A stretch of 64,000 bases of DNA, taken from Basidiobolus meristosporus CBS 931.73. Lineage: Eukaryota; Basidiobolomycota; Basidiobolomycetes; Basidiobolales; Basidiobolaceae. Positions within the stretch are counted from its first letter, which is position 1; each line of letters opens with the position of its first letter. The DNA is taken from assembly GCA_002104905.1 (NCBI GenBank), contig MCFE01000083.1, positions 62,001 through 126,000 of the forward strand, written 5' to 3'. The notes beneath the pieces are model-generated. The model did not search any database. It had not been told where the DNA came from and saw only the letters and a list, made by a program, of their open reading frames with translations. Position numbers and translations under genes: made by a program. Positions 1-11,212 of this stretch are shown in pieces.

Positions 1-366
1 CCAATTAACCACTGAGATACCGTCCAATTGGAGTGAGGGTAACCAAAATGGTAAGTATCAGTGTAGTTTATAGTGTGATACACATTTATTTCCATTTACA
101 TTAAAGAAACATATCCAAATACCGGAATTTACCTGCCATTATAGCGGTATCCAATCGCGCACGTGATGCAAACATTACAAGTTGGCGCGATCATCCGTGC
201 CGACCTCATCGTGTCAGATTGTGCCATAGTGTGCGAGATCGTCCCGCATAGTGTGAAATCGTCCAAGAACGATCCTGCCTTCTGGTAGCTATAATATCGC
301 GCCCGATCGTTCTTTGCGACCGCGGATTGCGCCGCGCGCCCCGGCACGGTACAATGGCACAAGTCT
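1..366. mobile_element. Right terminal part of a PIF/Harbinger-like DNA element (copy Hb1, cut by window edge)
   Basis: This stretch aligns almost base for base with 32328-32689, the right end of the full Harbinger-like element. It ends in GGCACAAGTCT where the other copies end GGAACAAGTCT. It is CpG-rich against an AT-rich background and carries short GATCGT/GATTGT-like repeats. It sits inside an LTR-D copy: the flank starting AATAGTTACAAAG is the interior of the LTR seen intact near 6500. The element body lies outside the window to the left. The open frames here are not convincing genes. Confidence 0.8.
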
Positions 367-1111
367 AATAGTTACAAAGACAAAAAGTATCTTTGCTTGT
401 AAAGAACAAACTTGGGAAAGAATCAAAGATAATAAAAGATTCCTACTCTGAGTATTCCTCACAAGTAGTGCCTCCAAGGTCAGTTGGCTGTCAGCACAGT
501 TTCCTGGGAGTGTCCTGTGGTTTTGGGTTGGAAGTTCAGGTAGCAGCAGGTAGCAGTGATCACACTAATCAACAAGTCAGTATATTGATAAAAGGGATTA
601 TGACTTATTGTTGAGGGATAACCTCCCTTATATACTTTTCTCACTGGCTAAGTGATTACTAAGCATGGTATTCCAGAAGGTTCTGGATATCAATAGAAAT
701 CTTAATGACATCAGAATGACCTAAGAATGTTCTAAGTAGGTGCTGGATGGTTCTAAGAAGCACAGCACATCCAACCAATCAGGAATTGGTATTCTGAAAC
801 CTGGGTAACATAGGAATACCATATATGGAATGGAAATGGTAGAGATGGTGACACAGGTTGATCATGTGTCACAGGCACTGGCGCGGGTACTTGCCTAATA
901 TAGAAGCACTTATAGCTAGTAATCTTACATAAAGTGAGGGGTAACTTATGCAATAAGGTAAGCAGGTGTGAAAGTCAACCGGCTTATAGGATAGTACTGA
1001 TTGGGTAAGATAAATGGGATGAAACTAAAATAAGTGTAGTAGAGATATAGGGAAGTAGAAAATCAGGGTATGAGCACATCTGTTAGTGGGTGTCACTGTC
1101 ATCCCACTACA
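367..1111 (-). repeat. LTR-D fragment, U3/R side
   Basis: This is collinear with 6501-7247 of the complete solo LTR-D. It includes the minus-strand TATA-like run at about 630 (TATATAAGGGAGG on the reverse strand), the ACCATATATGG motif near 820, and the terminal CCCACTACA. The left part of the LTR was separated by the Harbinger insertion and is outside the window. No internal retroelement sequence follows; the right flank is other repeat DNA. Confidence 0.75.
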
Positions 1112-1113
1112 CT

Positions 1114-1290
1114 GGATTATATCTGGAGTGTGAACAATGTTTTCACTCAATGGTGGTGGATTCCTGACAAATTGGGTGCGTTGCATTGGTAGCATTTTTG
1201 GATGTGAATGCCATGCAACTGTTAACACATGCTGTAATCAGAACAGTCTCTGGATCATATGTTACCAGCCACATGACACTTCACAAATAA
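1114..1290 (+). repeat. Left arm of an imperfect inverted repeat flanking Rep-E copy 1
   Basis: Read forward, this matches the reverse complement of about 4590-4770. Both contain GAACAATGTTTTC, then GGATTCCTGACAA, then GAATGCCATGCA, then CATATGT.ACCAGCCACATGA. The two arms enclose Rep-E copy 1. They could be long terminal inverted repeats of that element or two separate insertions of a smaller repeat. Confidence 0.45.
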
Positions 1291-1439
1291 CTCCATTAAA
1301 ATCTACCATTCATTAAGAATCTCTGTTATAATGCCCATTTACTATGACTTTGCCTATGAGGAATAATTGCAATGAGCACATCTGAAGGCCATTGCAAAGT
1401 TAAAGTCCTGTGGCTAAGAGGTAATGACCCTGTCAGGAT
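1291..1439. other. No recognisable feature
   Basis: AT-rich sequence between the inverted-repeat arm and the left end of Rep-E. I see no coding frame, RNA gene or known repeat. Confidence 0.4.
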
Positions 1440-1739
1440 AATGTGCAAACACCATTGAAAAATAATTGCACTCCATACTTACCAAAAATCTAGTCAAAGT
1501 TTTTCATCACAACAATTCATAGGTGGCATTTGGTTCCATCTCAGCCTATTACCTCCCTCTCTGATCCAAACATTCAGTGACCTCCTATGTATTCATGCAT
1601 TGATTGACTATTGCCTCTTTCTTGCACTCCTTACTTCCTGATTCAACCAATCCTCTTACTTTGCATGCATACATATTGATTTATTTGCTTTGAAACTTCA
1701 GTTGTACCTCAATTGCCAGTTGTGTTAACCTATATAAGT

Positions 1740-3722
1740 CCCTTTACCCAACCCTAACACTAAGCTCAGCACCACAATCAGCAAGTAACCTCATTAAAAT
1801 CCACCACTCAATTAGTATTTCTGCAGTTATGCTATTTTTCCATGACTCTGGCATGAGCAATATGGCTTTATGCCACTGTTCACTCACTACTTCCTATATA
1901 TCCCAGTCTTCAGCTGGCACTGCAAAGGTTAGCACCTCATTCACCAGTCTTTGCAATAGATGCATGCAATATTGAGTACATTTTTTTGAGCTCAACTCTT
2001 CAAGAAGTGCTGCAACCACTTGGTGTGCCTATTAGTGTTCCAAAACTCCACTGTAGGCATTGTTATAGTCTTTTGAGTTCTTGACATTATTACCTTGTCT
2101 TTCAGTAGGATATCCACTCTATCAACAGTGGAGGATGTGGAGGCTGTGCTAGACAAATGCCTTTCTCTGCAAACTCATCTACCTCACTGGAGTGCAGCTT
2201 GAGTGGTTGTGCATCCAGCACTGGAGAAGAAAGCTGTTGTCTTGTGGGTACTTCTTACTGGCTATTATGGGTTCTACCTGTTCTGGGCTCATGGTATTAA
2301 TTGGCAAGAACTACACCTTGCTTCTTACACTCTCCTGGCTCTGGCTTAGATATACCTTTTTCCCTTTGCCTTTCCTTTAGCATTGCCAGGTCTTTCACTG
2401 TTAATTTGTCTGAGTGCTTCTTGTATTTAAGTACGTTTACTCCTTGATATATGCTGCTCTGATGCATCTGTTTAAGCCTGCTTGTCCCTTACTGGCACTG
2501 TACTGACAACCAGATGTTTCCTTGCTGCGTGTCTTTCAGCCCTGGTTGCAACAGGCTTCAAAGGGAGTAGCTGGTGTTTTCACTGCTGCTTCAACTGAGT
2601 GCTTCTTGAATGGAACTATGCTTTTTCTGTGAGAAATGTTGTGCTGATATATCCACGTCTGCCTACTTGTCCCATGTTGGCACTCTTCCAGCTCCCTGAC
2701 ATCTCTTTGGCACATGTTTAGAGCTTTTGGCTCAGCTTGTAATAGACTATTGAGGAAGCTGCTGTTTTTAGCCTTGGCAACCATGTTTTTCTGCCTTTGA
2801 CAGTTTTTGCAACTCTTGAGATACTTTCTTAGCATACAAATGCTGACTAAAATCTGTTTGCCTGTTTGAATCCTGGATAATGCACATGAAGCAAGTCAAG
2901 CAAACTTTGCCTGGCCTCAAGTTCCAGATGGTACCATGGCATGCCAGCTGTAAGGTGATAGAGTGCTAGGCTTCTTACAGCCTCTTGAGTATTAGCCCAC
3001 TCTTCATTGTTGCATGCAAAGGCTTTGCAGATCTTCAGTGTCTTTTGACATTTAGGCTTTAGTACATACACCACAATCTCTCCTTCCCATTCTGCAACAG
3101 TACTCTCTGTGGGCTTTATCTTTGGGCATTGTTGTTGTGCTTCAAGAACTCTATGGTCCTCCTCTACTGTTACTTGGGGAAACAGCTGAATTCTTGGCTG
3201 TAACTTTGCACTACTTGAGTTCCTTCTTTATTGCAAAGATACTGTGTTCTCTACCAGGGACATTGTTTGCTCTATACACACTGTGAGCACATCCAGTTTC
3301 AGGAATTTTTCCAGATTTTGCTGGGCCACTGCATCTATCCTATAAGCCACTGAACTTAAATACCTTTTTAATGCTTTGGCATGAGCCAACAACAAACTTG
3401 CTAATATGGGCAATGGTGATGTTATGATGGCCATTTGCTGGTCTGCAACCAAAGGTATTGTGTTTGCCACACTCTCAATGGCCTGAGCAATATGGTTAGC
3501 CTGCAGCTCTACAGAGATACTCAATTGCCTACTTGGCTTAGAGCCAGAGAGGTCTGCATTATTCCTGTCAGTGGGCACACTTTCAGTATGGCTATTGTTG
3601 AATTTAGCCCTGCTTGTTGCACACAATGTCAAAGCAATCCATTGTCCATTCATTCTTCTGCTGCTGTTTGCAGTGTAGTTTGGTCTTGAACTGCACAACA
3701 TTGCTTTACTTTTTGGCATCAT
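1740..3722 (-). pseudogene. Decayed minus-strand gene of Rep-E copy 1, unknown family
   Basis: The best-preserved segments are 3228-3722 (Ser/Asn-rich N-terminus, then a helical, Ala/Leu-rich stretch), 2847-3074 (NNEEWANTQEAVRSLALYHL, then YPGFKQANRF) and 2536-2835 (LRKYLKSCKNCQRQ, then a basic Ser/Thr-rich tail). The same order is seen in copy 2, where the middle block reads KNQKTLNIREAIECNNVEWA. Several stops and frameshifts separate the blocks. The conserved order across two diverged copies suggests a once-functional protein. I do not recognise the family. Confidence 0.45.
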
Positions 3723-3944
3723 ATATATGGAAGTGAGTCAAGCCAAAGCAGAAATAGTCTTACATATATAAGTGCATGTAGTGCCACAACCTTATTTCTA
3801 ATGCTTAATATGATAGGCCATCATTGCATGTTACATTCATGTAGATGCAATATCTCACATACAGGACTATCTTAAACTCACATGAACATTGACAAAAGAG
3901 TGATATAATAGTGATATGTTGTTGAGTGTCAAGCTGTTTGCCCC

Positions 3945-4274
3945 ATGGAGAAGACAACTCTGATTCAATGCCATAAAAAAGAGAAAAAGGACCATGTTGA
4001 TATAATAACATGGGTCTCAGGCATGAAGCAAGCAGACAGTATAGGGAATTTTAAAACAATGATGGCCAGTGTTTTGCTACACAAATCATATCTGACCATT
4101 CTTCAGTCCCTACTATACAGGCAACATGAACATTCACATGTCACTTCTGTACCAAAAATATCTTGCTGGCCACTTCATACTTCTATAATGGCACCTAGCC
4201 ATACTTGTCACCTTGCACAAACTGAGTCTGGTGAGTTTGTGACACCTTTGTGCTCACCTCAGCCTTCTGAATAG
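3945..4274 (+). pseudogene. Short plus-strand gene remnant of Rep-E copy 1
   Basis: A 109-residue frame starting MEKTTLIQ. It corresponds to MDKTTLTQHQKRREKR in copy 2 at 19670, where the frame continues into a Cys/His cluster. The cluster is lost here through a frameshift soon after the start. It lies head-to-head with the minus-strand gene, with about 220 bp between the two starts. Function is unknown. Confidence 0.35.
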
Positions 4275-4390
4275 GGCATGCTGAGAGATAGCTCTGAAGA
4301 AGAAGGCTCACTGATTGATTGTGACCCTATATCTGTGAACATCAGAGCTCTCTACAAGCCTGGCAAAATTGCAATATGCAATGAAACAGT

Positions 4391-5620
4391 ACCCATATAA
4401 ATATATACCAAGAATTCCTTATGGAGCTAAGTGAGCCCAGTAATCCATCTGCTGTTGAGTGATGTAATGCTGTAGCTAGAGAAGTAGTGTGTAGCCACTA
4501 ATACCAGTGATGGGGGCTTAGGGGACTTACTGCTACTTCTTGCCAAAGTTGTTCCAGGATGCAACTTACCATTACATCTTACTGATGTACAATTATCATG
4601 TGGCTGGCCACATATGACCCGCAGACTGTCCTGATACCAGAATATGTCAACAGCTGCATGGCATTCACATTGGGAAATGCCACCATTGCAAGGTGTGCAG
4701 CTTGTCAGGAATCCACAACCAATGGAGGAAAACATTGTTCATGCTCCAGATATATTCTACTAGTATCCCATCTAAACAGGCTCATGCAGTCCAACAAATA
4801 TTGTGAAGCTCTAAAGTACCATACTCAGTATTAATCAAGCACAAACATATCAGATGTATTTGATGTCAAACACCACAAACAGCTAAGAAGCAAGGGGTAC
4901 TTTGAAGGTTGGTATGAACGTGCCTTTGCCTTTGCACTTGATGTGTGGTAATGGAAAGTATTCCATTACTACAATATCTCTAAACCAATATGGCACTCAT
5001 TTCTTTATTTTGCTTTTTGCTATTGTAACACACAAGTGAAAGATTAAGAATTTCCAACCTTGAAGAACAAATGCTCCAGACCCTGACAAGCAATCCACCC
5101 AAGAATATTATATCATACAGAACACTTAGTAGCCAACACATGTTTCAAAATACAGCTCATTTGAAGCAGTACTTAAGGAGTTATGACCAAAAGAGTCTAA
5201 TTATTATATATACCATGCCTTATTGCTAGGATTACTATGGTGACTTGGATTGCGTGTAACTTTCAAGCCAGCCAATCAAATCATGTGAAACTTTTACAGG
5301 TGCTGCGTCTATGTCCATTCCGTGCCACTGCAAAATTTTGGCTTTGTATCACCTGTGTTGCTTGCACATTTGCCCAAAAACTTTGATCCTTCAAAATTTT
5401 CATATATATGACTTCCCCAGCTGAAGAATAAAGGGAGAGCCTCTCTTTCCAGAATCTCCACACTGCAATTACAAGTTTAAAGGTTATAAGACTTCCCCTG
5501 CATCACTTGCATTGTTGAGTATTCTGACTTTGATCAGTACTACATCAGCAAAGAGACTGCAAAGCTCACAAGAATCCAATCTAAGTTCTACAAGAAACTA
5601 CCACTTTTCTGCTGGAAAAG
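4391..5620. other. AT-rich repeat DNA with inverted-repeat arm, no gene recognised
   Basis: It holds the right arm of the inverted repeat (about 4590-4770, matching 1114-1290 reversed). The remainder to 5620 has only short scattered frames with no domain I recognise. Confidence 0.4.
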
Positions 5621-5621
5621 T

Positions 5622-5798
5622 CCCCTCTAAGAAACCCCTTTACTCTAAGGACCCCTTTAGCAACCCCTTTAGGAAACCCCCTTTACTCTAAAGAAGCCCC
5701 TTTAGGCACCCCTTTAGTGTAAAGTCCACTTTAGAGACCACTACAAGAAGCCCCTTTACTCTAAAGACACCCCTTTAGACACCCCTTTAGGTCTAAAG
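5622..5798. repeat. Minisatellite of CCCCTTTAG / CTCTAAAG units (left part)
   Basis: Nine or so degenerate units built on ACCCCTTTA(G), often followed by CTCTAAAG, arranged head to tail. The array resumes at 11776-11825 on the far side of copia A1, so the copia element landed inside it and duplicated TAAAG. The complementary strand is G-rich (CTAAAGGGG). It resembles but is not a telomere repeat. Confidence 0.8.
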
Positions 5799-6147
5799 TG
5801 TTGTAAGAGTCTTGGAGATATTGGAAGTGATTTGGAGAACAAGTAGATTATGTGGTTTTCACTTAATGATTTATTGAATGTAAAAGTAGTATTTATACTT
5901 TTACCTGGTCTTGGCATTAAAAACACGTAGAATAGGTTAAGGAAGGTCCCAAGAACAGGTGTGCAAAGTTTGGGGCTGTTTGGACAACTTTAAGAATTTT
6001 CATGTTCTGGGTACCTGGTATTTTGGTGAAAATATTCTAAGTAAATCCCAACAAGAAATTTGGTCAGTATTCTCTAGGATTTGAAGGTGATGATCTAAGT
6101 GACTAAGTTAGGTGAGTATTTAGGTGGAAATACAAATTTTTACAACA
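5799..6147 (-). repeat. 3' LTR of copia-A1
   Basis: 349-bp LTR. On the minus strand it carries TATAAATACTAC as a TATA box and AATAAATCATTAAG as a likely poly(A) signal. It is preceded on the element strand by the polypurine tract AGTGGGAG (plus coordinates 6148-6155). Confidence 0.9.
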
Positions 6148-6155
6148 CTCCCACT
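6148..6155 (-). other. Polypurine tract of copia-A1
   Basis: AGTGGGAG on the element strand, directly abutting the 3' LTR. The same tract abuts the 3' LTRs of A2, A4 and A6. Confidence 0.7.
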
Positions 6156-6175
6156 CAGCTAAATGTTCATACCGA

Positions 6176-7247
6176 TGTGGTGGTGTATAGGTCCAAGGGA
6201 GAGATACGTCCAACACTTCTCAAGTGTTTTGTGTGTGGGGTGTTCACTGGGTGCGATAACCTCTGGCAAAAGCTTGCTAGGAATACTTGGGTTCTGTCTC
6301 TAATCTAATGTGAAGGGGAATAAAGCCACAAGCTTGTCAAGGGAAAACTATTGAGCTACAATCCCCAACTTAGTTGGCGTCTTAACAAAAGTATGTGCTG
6401 GGTTCAGCGTCCTTTGAGATGACAATGTACTAAAGCTTCCAAAGTCAAAACAACTGTAAACTCCACCAGCAGGGACTTGATAAGAATGCAGCTGTGGTCA
6501 ATAGTTACAAAGACAGAAAAGTATCTTTGCCTGTACAAGAACAAACTTGGGAAAGAATCAAATATAATAAAAGATACCTACTCTGAGTATTCCTCACAAG
6601 TAGTGCCTCCAAGGTCAGTTGGCTGTCAGCGCGGTTTCCTGGGAGTGTCCTGTGGTCTGGGGTTGGAAGTTCAGGTAGCAGCAGGTAGCAGTGATCACAC
6701 TAATCAACAAGTCGGTATATTGATAAAAAGGGATGATGATTTATTGTAGAGGGATAGCCTCCCTTATATACTTTTCTCACTGGCTAAGTGATTACTAATC
6801 ATGGTGTTCCAGAAGGTTCCGGAGATCAATAGAAATCTTGGTGACATCAGAATGACCTAAGAATGTTCCAAGTAGGTGCCGGAAGGTTCTAAGAGGCACA
6901 GCACATCCAACCAATCAGAAATCAGTATTCTGAAACCTGTGTAACATGGGGATACCATATATGGTATGGAAATGGTAGGGATGGTGACACGGGCTGATCA
7001 TGTGTCACGGGTACTGGCGCGGGTACTTGCCTAATATAGAAGTACTTATAGCTAGTAATCTTACATAAAGTGAGGGGTAACTTATGCAATAAAGTAAGCA
7101 GGTGTGATAGTCAACCGGCTTATGGGATAGTACTGATTGGGTAAGACAAATGGGATAAAACTAAAATAAGTGTAGTAGAGATATAGGGAAGTAGAAAATA
7201 AGGGAATGAGCACATCTGTCAGTGGGTGTCACTGTCACCCCACTACA
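6176..7247 (-). mobile_element. Solo LTR-D (1,072 bp) inside copia-A1, TSD CCGA
   Basis: It begins TGTGGTGGTGTA and ends CCCCACTACA. The flanks carry CCGA on both sides (6172-6175 and 7248-7251), and the flanking copia sequence is continuous when it is removed. No internal retroelement sequence is present, so this is a solo LTR or a very short non-autonomous element. TATA and AATAAA-like motifs lie on the minus strand. Its left half resembles the 5' leader of Gypsy-1 (49060-49400). Confidence 0.82.
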
Positions 7248-7251
7248 CCGA

Positions 7252-7711
7252 CTAGTCCTAATTTTGACCTAAGATATTCAAACCTGTCTCTAGCTAATGG
7301 TTTGGTAAATATGTCTGCAATCATTTCATCTGTAGGACAGTAAACTAAGCTAACTAAGTTATTCTCTATAGCTTCACGTATGAAATGATGTCTAATATCT
7401 ATGTGCTTGGTTCTATCATGAAAAGTTGGATTTCTACCTAATTGTATACATCCTTGATTATCTTGAAATAAAGTAATAGGCGTTTTTTGACATAGGCCTA
7501 AATCTATAAACAGCTTTCTTAACCACATTGCTTCTTTTGTAGCTTCACAGGCTGCCATATACTCTGCCTCTGTGGTGGAAAGTGCTACGGTTGGTTGCTT
7601 TTTTGAATTCCATGAAATTGCTCCTTTACAGTAAAGAAAGGTGTATCCTGTGGTGGATCTTCTGTCTTCCAAATTTTGTCCCCAATCAGCATCAGAGTAT
7701 CCCACAAGATC
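7252..7711 (-). pseudogene. Copia-A1 RNase H domain (end of pol)
   Basis: The conceptual protein begins near [20 protein letters not shown] and continues through the copia RNase H signature with [19 protein letters not shown], ending with the [12 protein letters not shown] block typical of the copia pol C-terminus. It is in the same frame as the reverse transcriptase and is separated from it only by a TAG at 7714-7712. The natural C-terminus was cut by the LTR-D insertion, so the last residues read into that LTR. Confidence 0.85.
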
Positions 7712-9019
7712 CTATTCTGAATCCTTATAAGTGTATCTTAAGCAGATATCAGCAGTTCCTTTTAGGTATCTAAAAATCCGCTTAACTGCTGCAATATGAT
7801 CAGATCCATAATTCTGATTATGTTGGCTGACAGCTCCCACTGAATATGAGATATCTGGACGTGTTCCAAGCATGATATACATCAGACTGCCGTCTATAGA
7901 TTGATAAGAAAAGTCAGGGCTTTCAAATGGCACCAAGCTCTCTTGATTTGGTTGAGTTTTGACCAAGTTAAGGTTTGTCTCCATTGGGGTAGCTGCCGGT
8001 TTACAGTCTTCCATTTTGTACCTCTTTAGTATATCTTGAATATACTTGGATTGACTCAGGGTGATAGTCTGGGTACTTCTGTCCATGGAGAGCTTAATCC
8101 CTAAGTAGTAACTAAGTTCTCCTAAATCAGACATCTTGAACTCCTTAGATAGGCTGGATTTAGTCTCTTCCAATGTTTCTAGGTTATTGGCGGCTATAAT
8201 AAGATCATCCACATATAGAGCTAATAGAACTGGATTTGCTCTATCTGGCTTATAGTATATACTATAGTCAGCATTACTCCTTTTGAAACTCAAAGATTAC
8301 AAATAAGAATCTATCTTGCAATTCCAGGCTCTCAGTGATTGTTTGAGACCAAATAGTGACTCTTTAAGCTTGCAGACCAAATGGGGGTTATCTTGGTCAA
8401 CAAACCCATCAGGCTGGTCCATATACACGTCCTCATCAAGTTCTTCATTCAAAAATGCAGTTTTTACATCCATTTGATGAATAAAAAACTTATATTTGGC
8501 TGCAATAGCCAATATTAATCTGATGGAATTAAACTTGGCTACTGGTGCAAAGGTCTCAGCATAGTCAAGTCCTTTTGTTTGAGAGTATCCTTTGGCTACA
8601 AGTCTTGCTTTGTATCTTTCAATTGTACCATCAGCCTTGTACTTTGTCTTGAAGACCCATCTGCATCCAATTGATTTTTGGTTGATTGGTAATTTGACTA
8701 AGTCCCAAGTTTGATTTTCCATCAGGGCCTGATATTCCTCAGTCATTGCAGATCTCCAAAACTTTGTCTGAGGGCTATTTAGGGCCTCTTTTACAGTCTG
8801 GGGTTCTTCAATATGGACTGAATAGGCATAGGCTAAGTTTGTACCCTCATTAATATAGTAATTTGGACTATTTCTTGTCCAATTGGATCTCCAGGCATTT
8901 GATACTGGAATGATCACTTCTGAGATATTCCTGGGCACTGATTCTGGCTGAACCATGGTTGTAGAGTCCTCTGGAGTGAAAAAAATTTTCATTGTTTTCC
9001 TCTGATTCAATCCTGACAA
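7712..9019 (-). pseudogene. Copia-A1 reverse transcriptase
   Basis: Copia-type reverse transcriptase, which copies element RNA into cDNA in virus-like particles. Visible motifs are SIGCRWVFKTKYKADG, ARLVAKGYSQTKGLDY, HQMDVKTAFLN and the catalytic YVDD in ALYVDDLIIAANN. Two in-frame stops break it (TAA at 8299-8297 and TAG at 7714-7712). The segment 8297-9019 is out of frame with the upstream integrase because of an indel in a poly-T run near 8981-8987 (element strand). All expected motifs are present, so decay is recent. Confidence 0.88.
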
Positions 9020-9962
9020 TTGGTGGACTTGAGATCAAATTTTTGTCATCATCTGATGTCATTTTTTGTGAAAATTTTGAATTTTCATCAAACAACACAT
9101 CCCTGGACTTGATCAGCTTCTTTGCTTTGGTATTGTAGAGTCTGTATGCCTTACTCTCATTGCAGTAGCCCAAAAATATGCATTTTGCACTTTTTGGCTC
9201 AAATTTTGACTGATTTCCGGCCAGTTTTTTGGCATATGCTGTACACCCAAATATTCTTAGATGTTCTGCACTTGGTCTGTATCCATACCATGCTTCAAAT
9301 GGAGTAGAATCACAAAGTATTCTGTTATAACTCCTATTTTTAAGGTATACAGCAGTGGCAACTGATTCTGCCCAAAAATCATAGGATAATTTTTGATCAT
9401 GGATCATAGATCTTGCCATATCAATTATTGATCTGTTAGCTCGTTTTGCTACTCCATTTTGCTGTTGGGAGTATGGTACAGTAGTCTCTTGCTTTATCCC
9501 GTGAATTTTGCAGAAGTGGATGAAGAGTTTTGAGGTATATTCTCCACCATTGTCAGAGCGTATTTTCTTGATTTTTTCACCAGTTTCTCTCTCCATCATG
9601 GCTTTAAACTCCCTGAACTTAGACAGAGCTTCTTCCTTTCTCTCCATGAAGTAGACCCATGTGTATCTTGTATAATCATCAATAAAAGTGATTAAATACT
9701 TCATCCCGCCTAAGGATAAGTTTTGCATAGGTCCACACAGATCTGAGTCAATTAGATCTAATTTTTTCTTAGTTTTGATTAACCCAGAGCTCTTGAACGG
9801 TTGTCTGGCTTGTTCTCCATATATGCAGGCTTCTCAGTGCTCCAAATCAGCTGGGGGATCAATTTTCACTCCAGAAATTAGCTGATCTTTGATCATTTTG
9901 CGCAAATAATCAAAATTGATGTGCCCAAATCTCCTGTGCCAAAGCATTGGTGTTTCTTCATT
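8988..9962 (-). pseudogene. Copia-A1 integrase
   Basis: GAG-pre-integrase block with LWHRRFGHINFDYL, then the catalytic core with TFIDDYTRYTWVYF (first Asp) and IRSDNGGEYTSK (second Asp). The expected third catalytic residue, Glu in NGVAE, is Lys here (AAA codon at 9446-9444), so this copy should be catalytically dead. An in-frame TGA lies near 9837-9835 and another at 9965-9963. The frame is shared with gag-protease upstream. Confidence 0.85.
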
Positions 9963-11182
9963 TCAGTTACTTATATTGGCTTCCAGATATGATGGAATAT
10001 AAGTCAACTTGTATAGATTCTGTTCTCTGATGCCCAAAGCAATATGAGCACCATTTTGATCAGTGATCCTGCATCCAGAATTGTCAAAACTGAAACTGAG
10101 TCCTTCTGCTGTGGCCTTGGTTACAGAGAGTAGGTTCTTGGCTATTTCTGGTACATAGAGTACTTCTTTAGAGGTCAGTGTATGGCTTCCTTCACTGCTT
10201 CTAAGGTTTACTTGGATAGTTCCTTCTCCCACTGCATCAAGTGTTCTATTGTCACCCATGAAAACCTTCTTAATTGGAATTTCTTGATATTGGGTAAAAA
10301 GTTCTTTTTGGTGTGTAAAGTGTTGAGAAGCTCCAGAGTCAATACACCACGTCTGAGAATCCTTGTTTGTGGTCATATTTAGTGCAGATATGAATAGTCT
10401 ATCTTCAGTTGTTGCAGCATTTCCATATTCAGGCTTCTTTGGCTGATAATCTCTCTTTTTGAAACACCGGTCTGATGTGTGTCCTTTCCTTTTGCAGTAG
10501 TTGCAAAATAGGTTGCTGTTGCCTTTGTAGGGTCTTGGGTACCTCCTTTGTTGGTTATCATTGCTTATTAAAGCATTTTCTTCTTCCTTCTTATTGGCGC
10601 TTGATTTTCTTAATTCTTCATCCAGGAGCCTTCCATATACGTAATTTAAGGTCAAATCTTCAGTTCTGGACTCTAGGGCTGATACAAGGCCCTGAAACTT
10701 GTCTGTCAGGCTATTCAGGATGGTAACTATCACATCCTCATCAGTAGTTGGTACACCCACAGATTCCATCTCATCTACCAGCAGGGTAATTCGGTTAATT
10801 AGATTTTTCATTTCTTCTCCTGGCAGCATCTTTGTAGCAAAGAATTTTTCTTCTCAGATACATTTTCTTGGCAGCTGAACATGACTGGTAGGTGTCTTCT
10901 AATGCCTTCCAGGCATTCTTTGCTGTTTTTGCTCTTGAGCATTAAATTAGCAATTTGTCCTTGACATTAAGGCAAATGCAGTTAAAGGCACTTTGTTCTT
11001 TCTTCTGGTACTTTAAGGCTTCCTCTCCCATGTTTTTAGGAGGGCATTCTTCTCCCATGACAATATCCCAAAGGTCTCTTTCTTATAGCAGCATCTTTAT
11101 CTTCACCTTCCACACTTGGTAGTTAGAGCCATCCAACTTTTCAGCAGAGGGAAAAATTCCAGTAATAGCAGTAGTAGACATT
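9963..11182 (-). pseudogene. Copia-A1 gag and aspartic protease
   Basis: The N-terminus starts MSTTAITGIFPSAEKLDG (near 11182) and is broken by a stop and frameshift around 10830-10960. The long open segment 9963-10829 holds the rest of gag, a CCHC zinc knuckle CNYCKRKGHTSDRCF that binds RNA, and the protease signature WCIDSGASQHFTH. Gag builds the particle shell and the protease cleaves the polyprotein. There is no frameshift between gag and pol, so this is a single-ORF design like Drosophila copia. Confidence 0.85.
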
Positions 11183-11200
11183 GCAGAGAGTGACAGCTTG

Positions 11201-11212
11201 GGGCTCATAACC
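11201..11212 (-). other. Primer-binding site of copia-A1 (half initiator tRNA-Met type)
   Basis: On the element strand the 5' LTR is followed directly by GGTTATGAGCCC. This is complementary to GGGCTCATAACC, the anticodon stem-loop of eukaryotic initiator tRNA-Met, not to a tRNA 3' CCA end. Drosophila copia and yeast Ty5 are known to prime from such tRNA fragments. Confidence 0.75.

Larger units (their letters stand above)
1440..4390. repeat. Rep-E copy 1: unclassified ~2.95-kb repeat with two divergent gene remnants
   Basis: The whole interval is collinear with 17150-20095 (copy 2). A partial reversed copy of its left end lies at about 23300-23570. The left boundary is near TTGAAAAATAATTGCAC in all three. 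One decayed gene reads leftward (about 1740-3722) and a short frame reads rightward from 3945. There is no reverse transcriptase, DDE transposase, helicase or tyrosine recombinase that I recognise. It is probably a mobile element because it is dispersed and has similar ends in each copy, but its class is unknown. Confidence 0.6.

Noticed and set aside
129-362. Open minus-strand frame in the Harbinger end, also at 32461-32685
   Set aside because: It lies entirely in the non-coding subterminal region and has no domain; conservation follows the DNA repeat.
4230-4265. Possible intron GTGAG...CAG shared by both Rep-E plus-strand frames
   Set aside because: About 32 nt is too short for a fungal intron; the GGTGAG/CTCACC palindrome explains the resemblance.
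5622-5798. Telomere repeat
   Set aside because: The unit is CCCCTTTAG with variable spacing, not CCCTAA; it is interstitial and degenerate.
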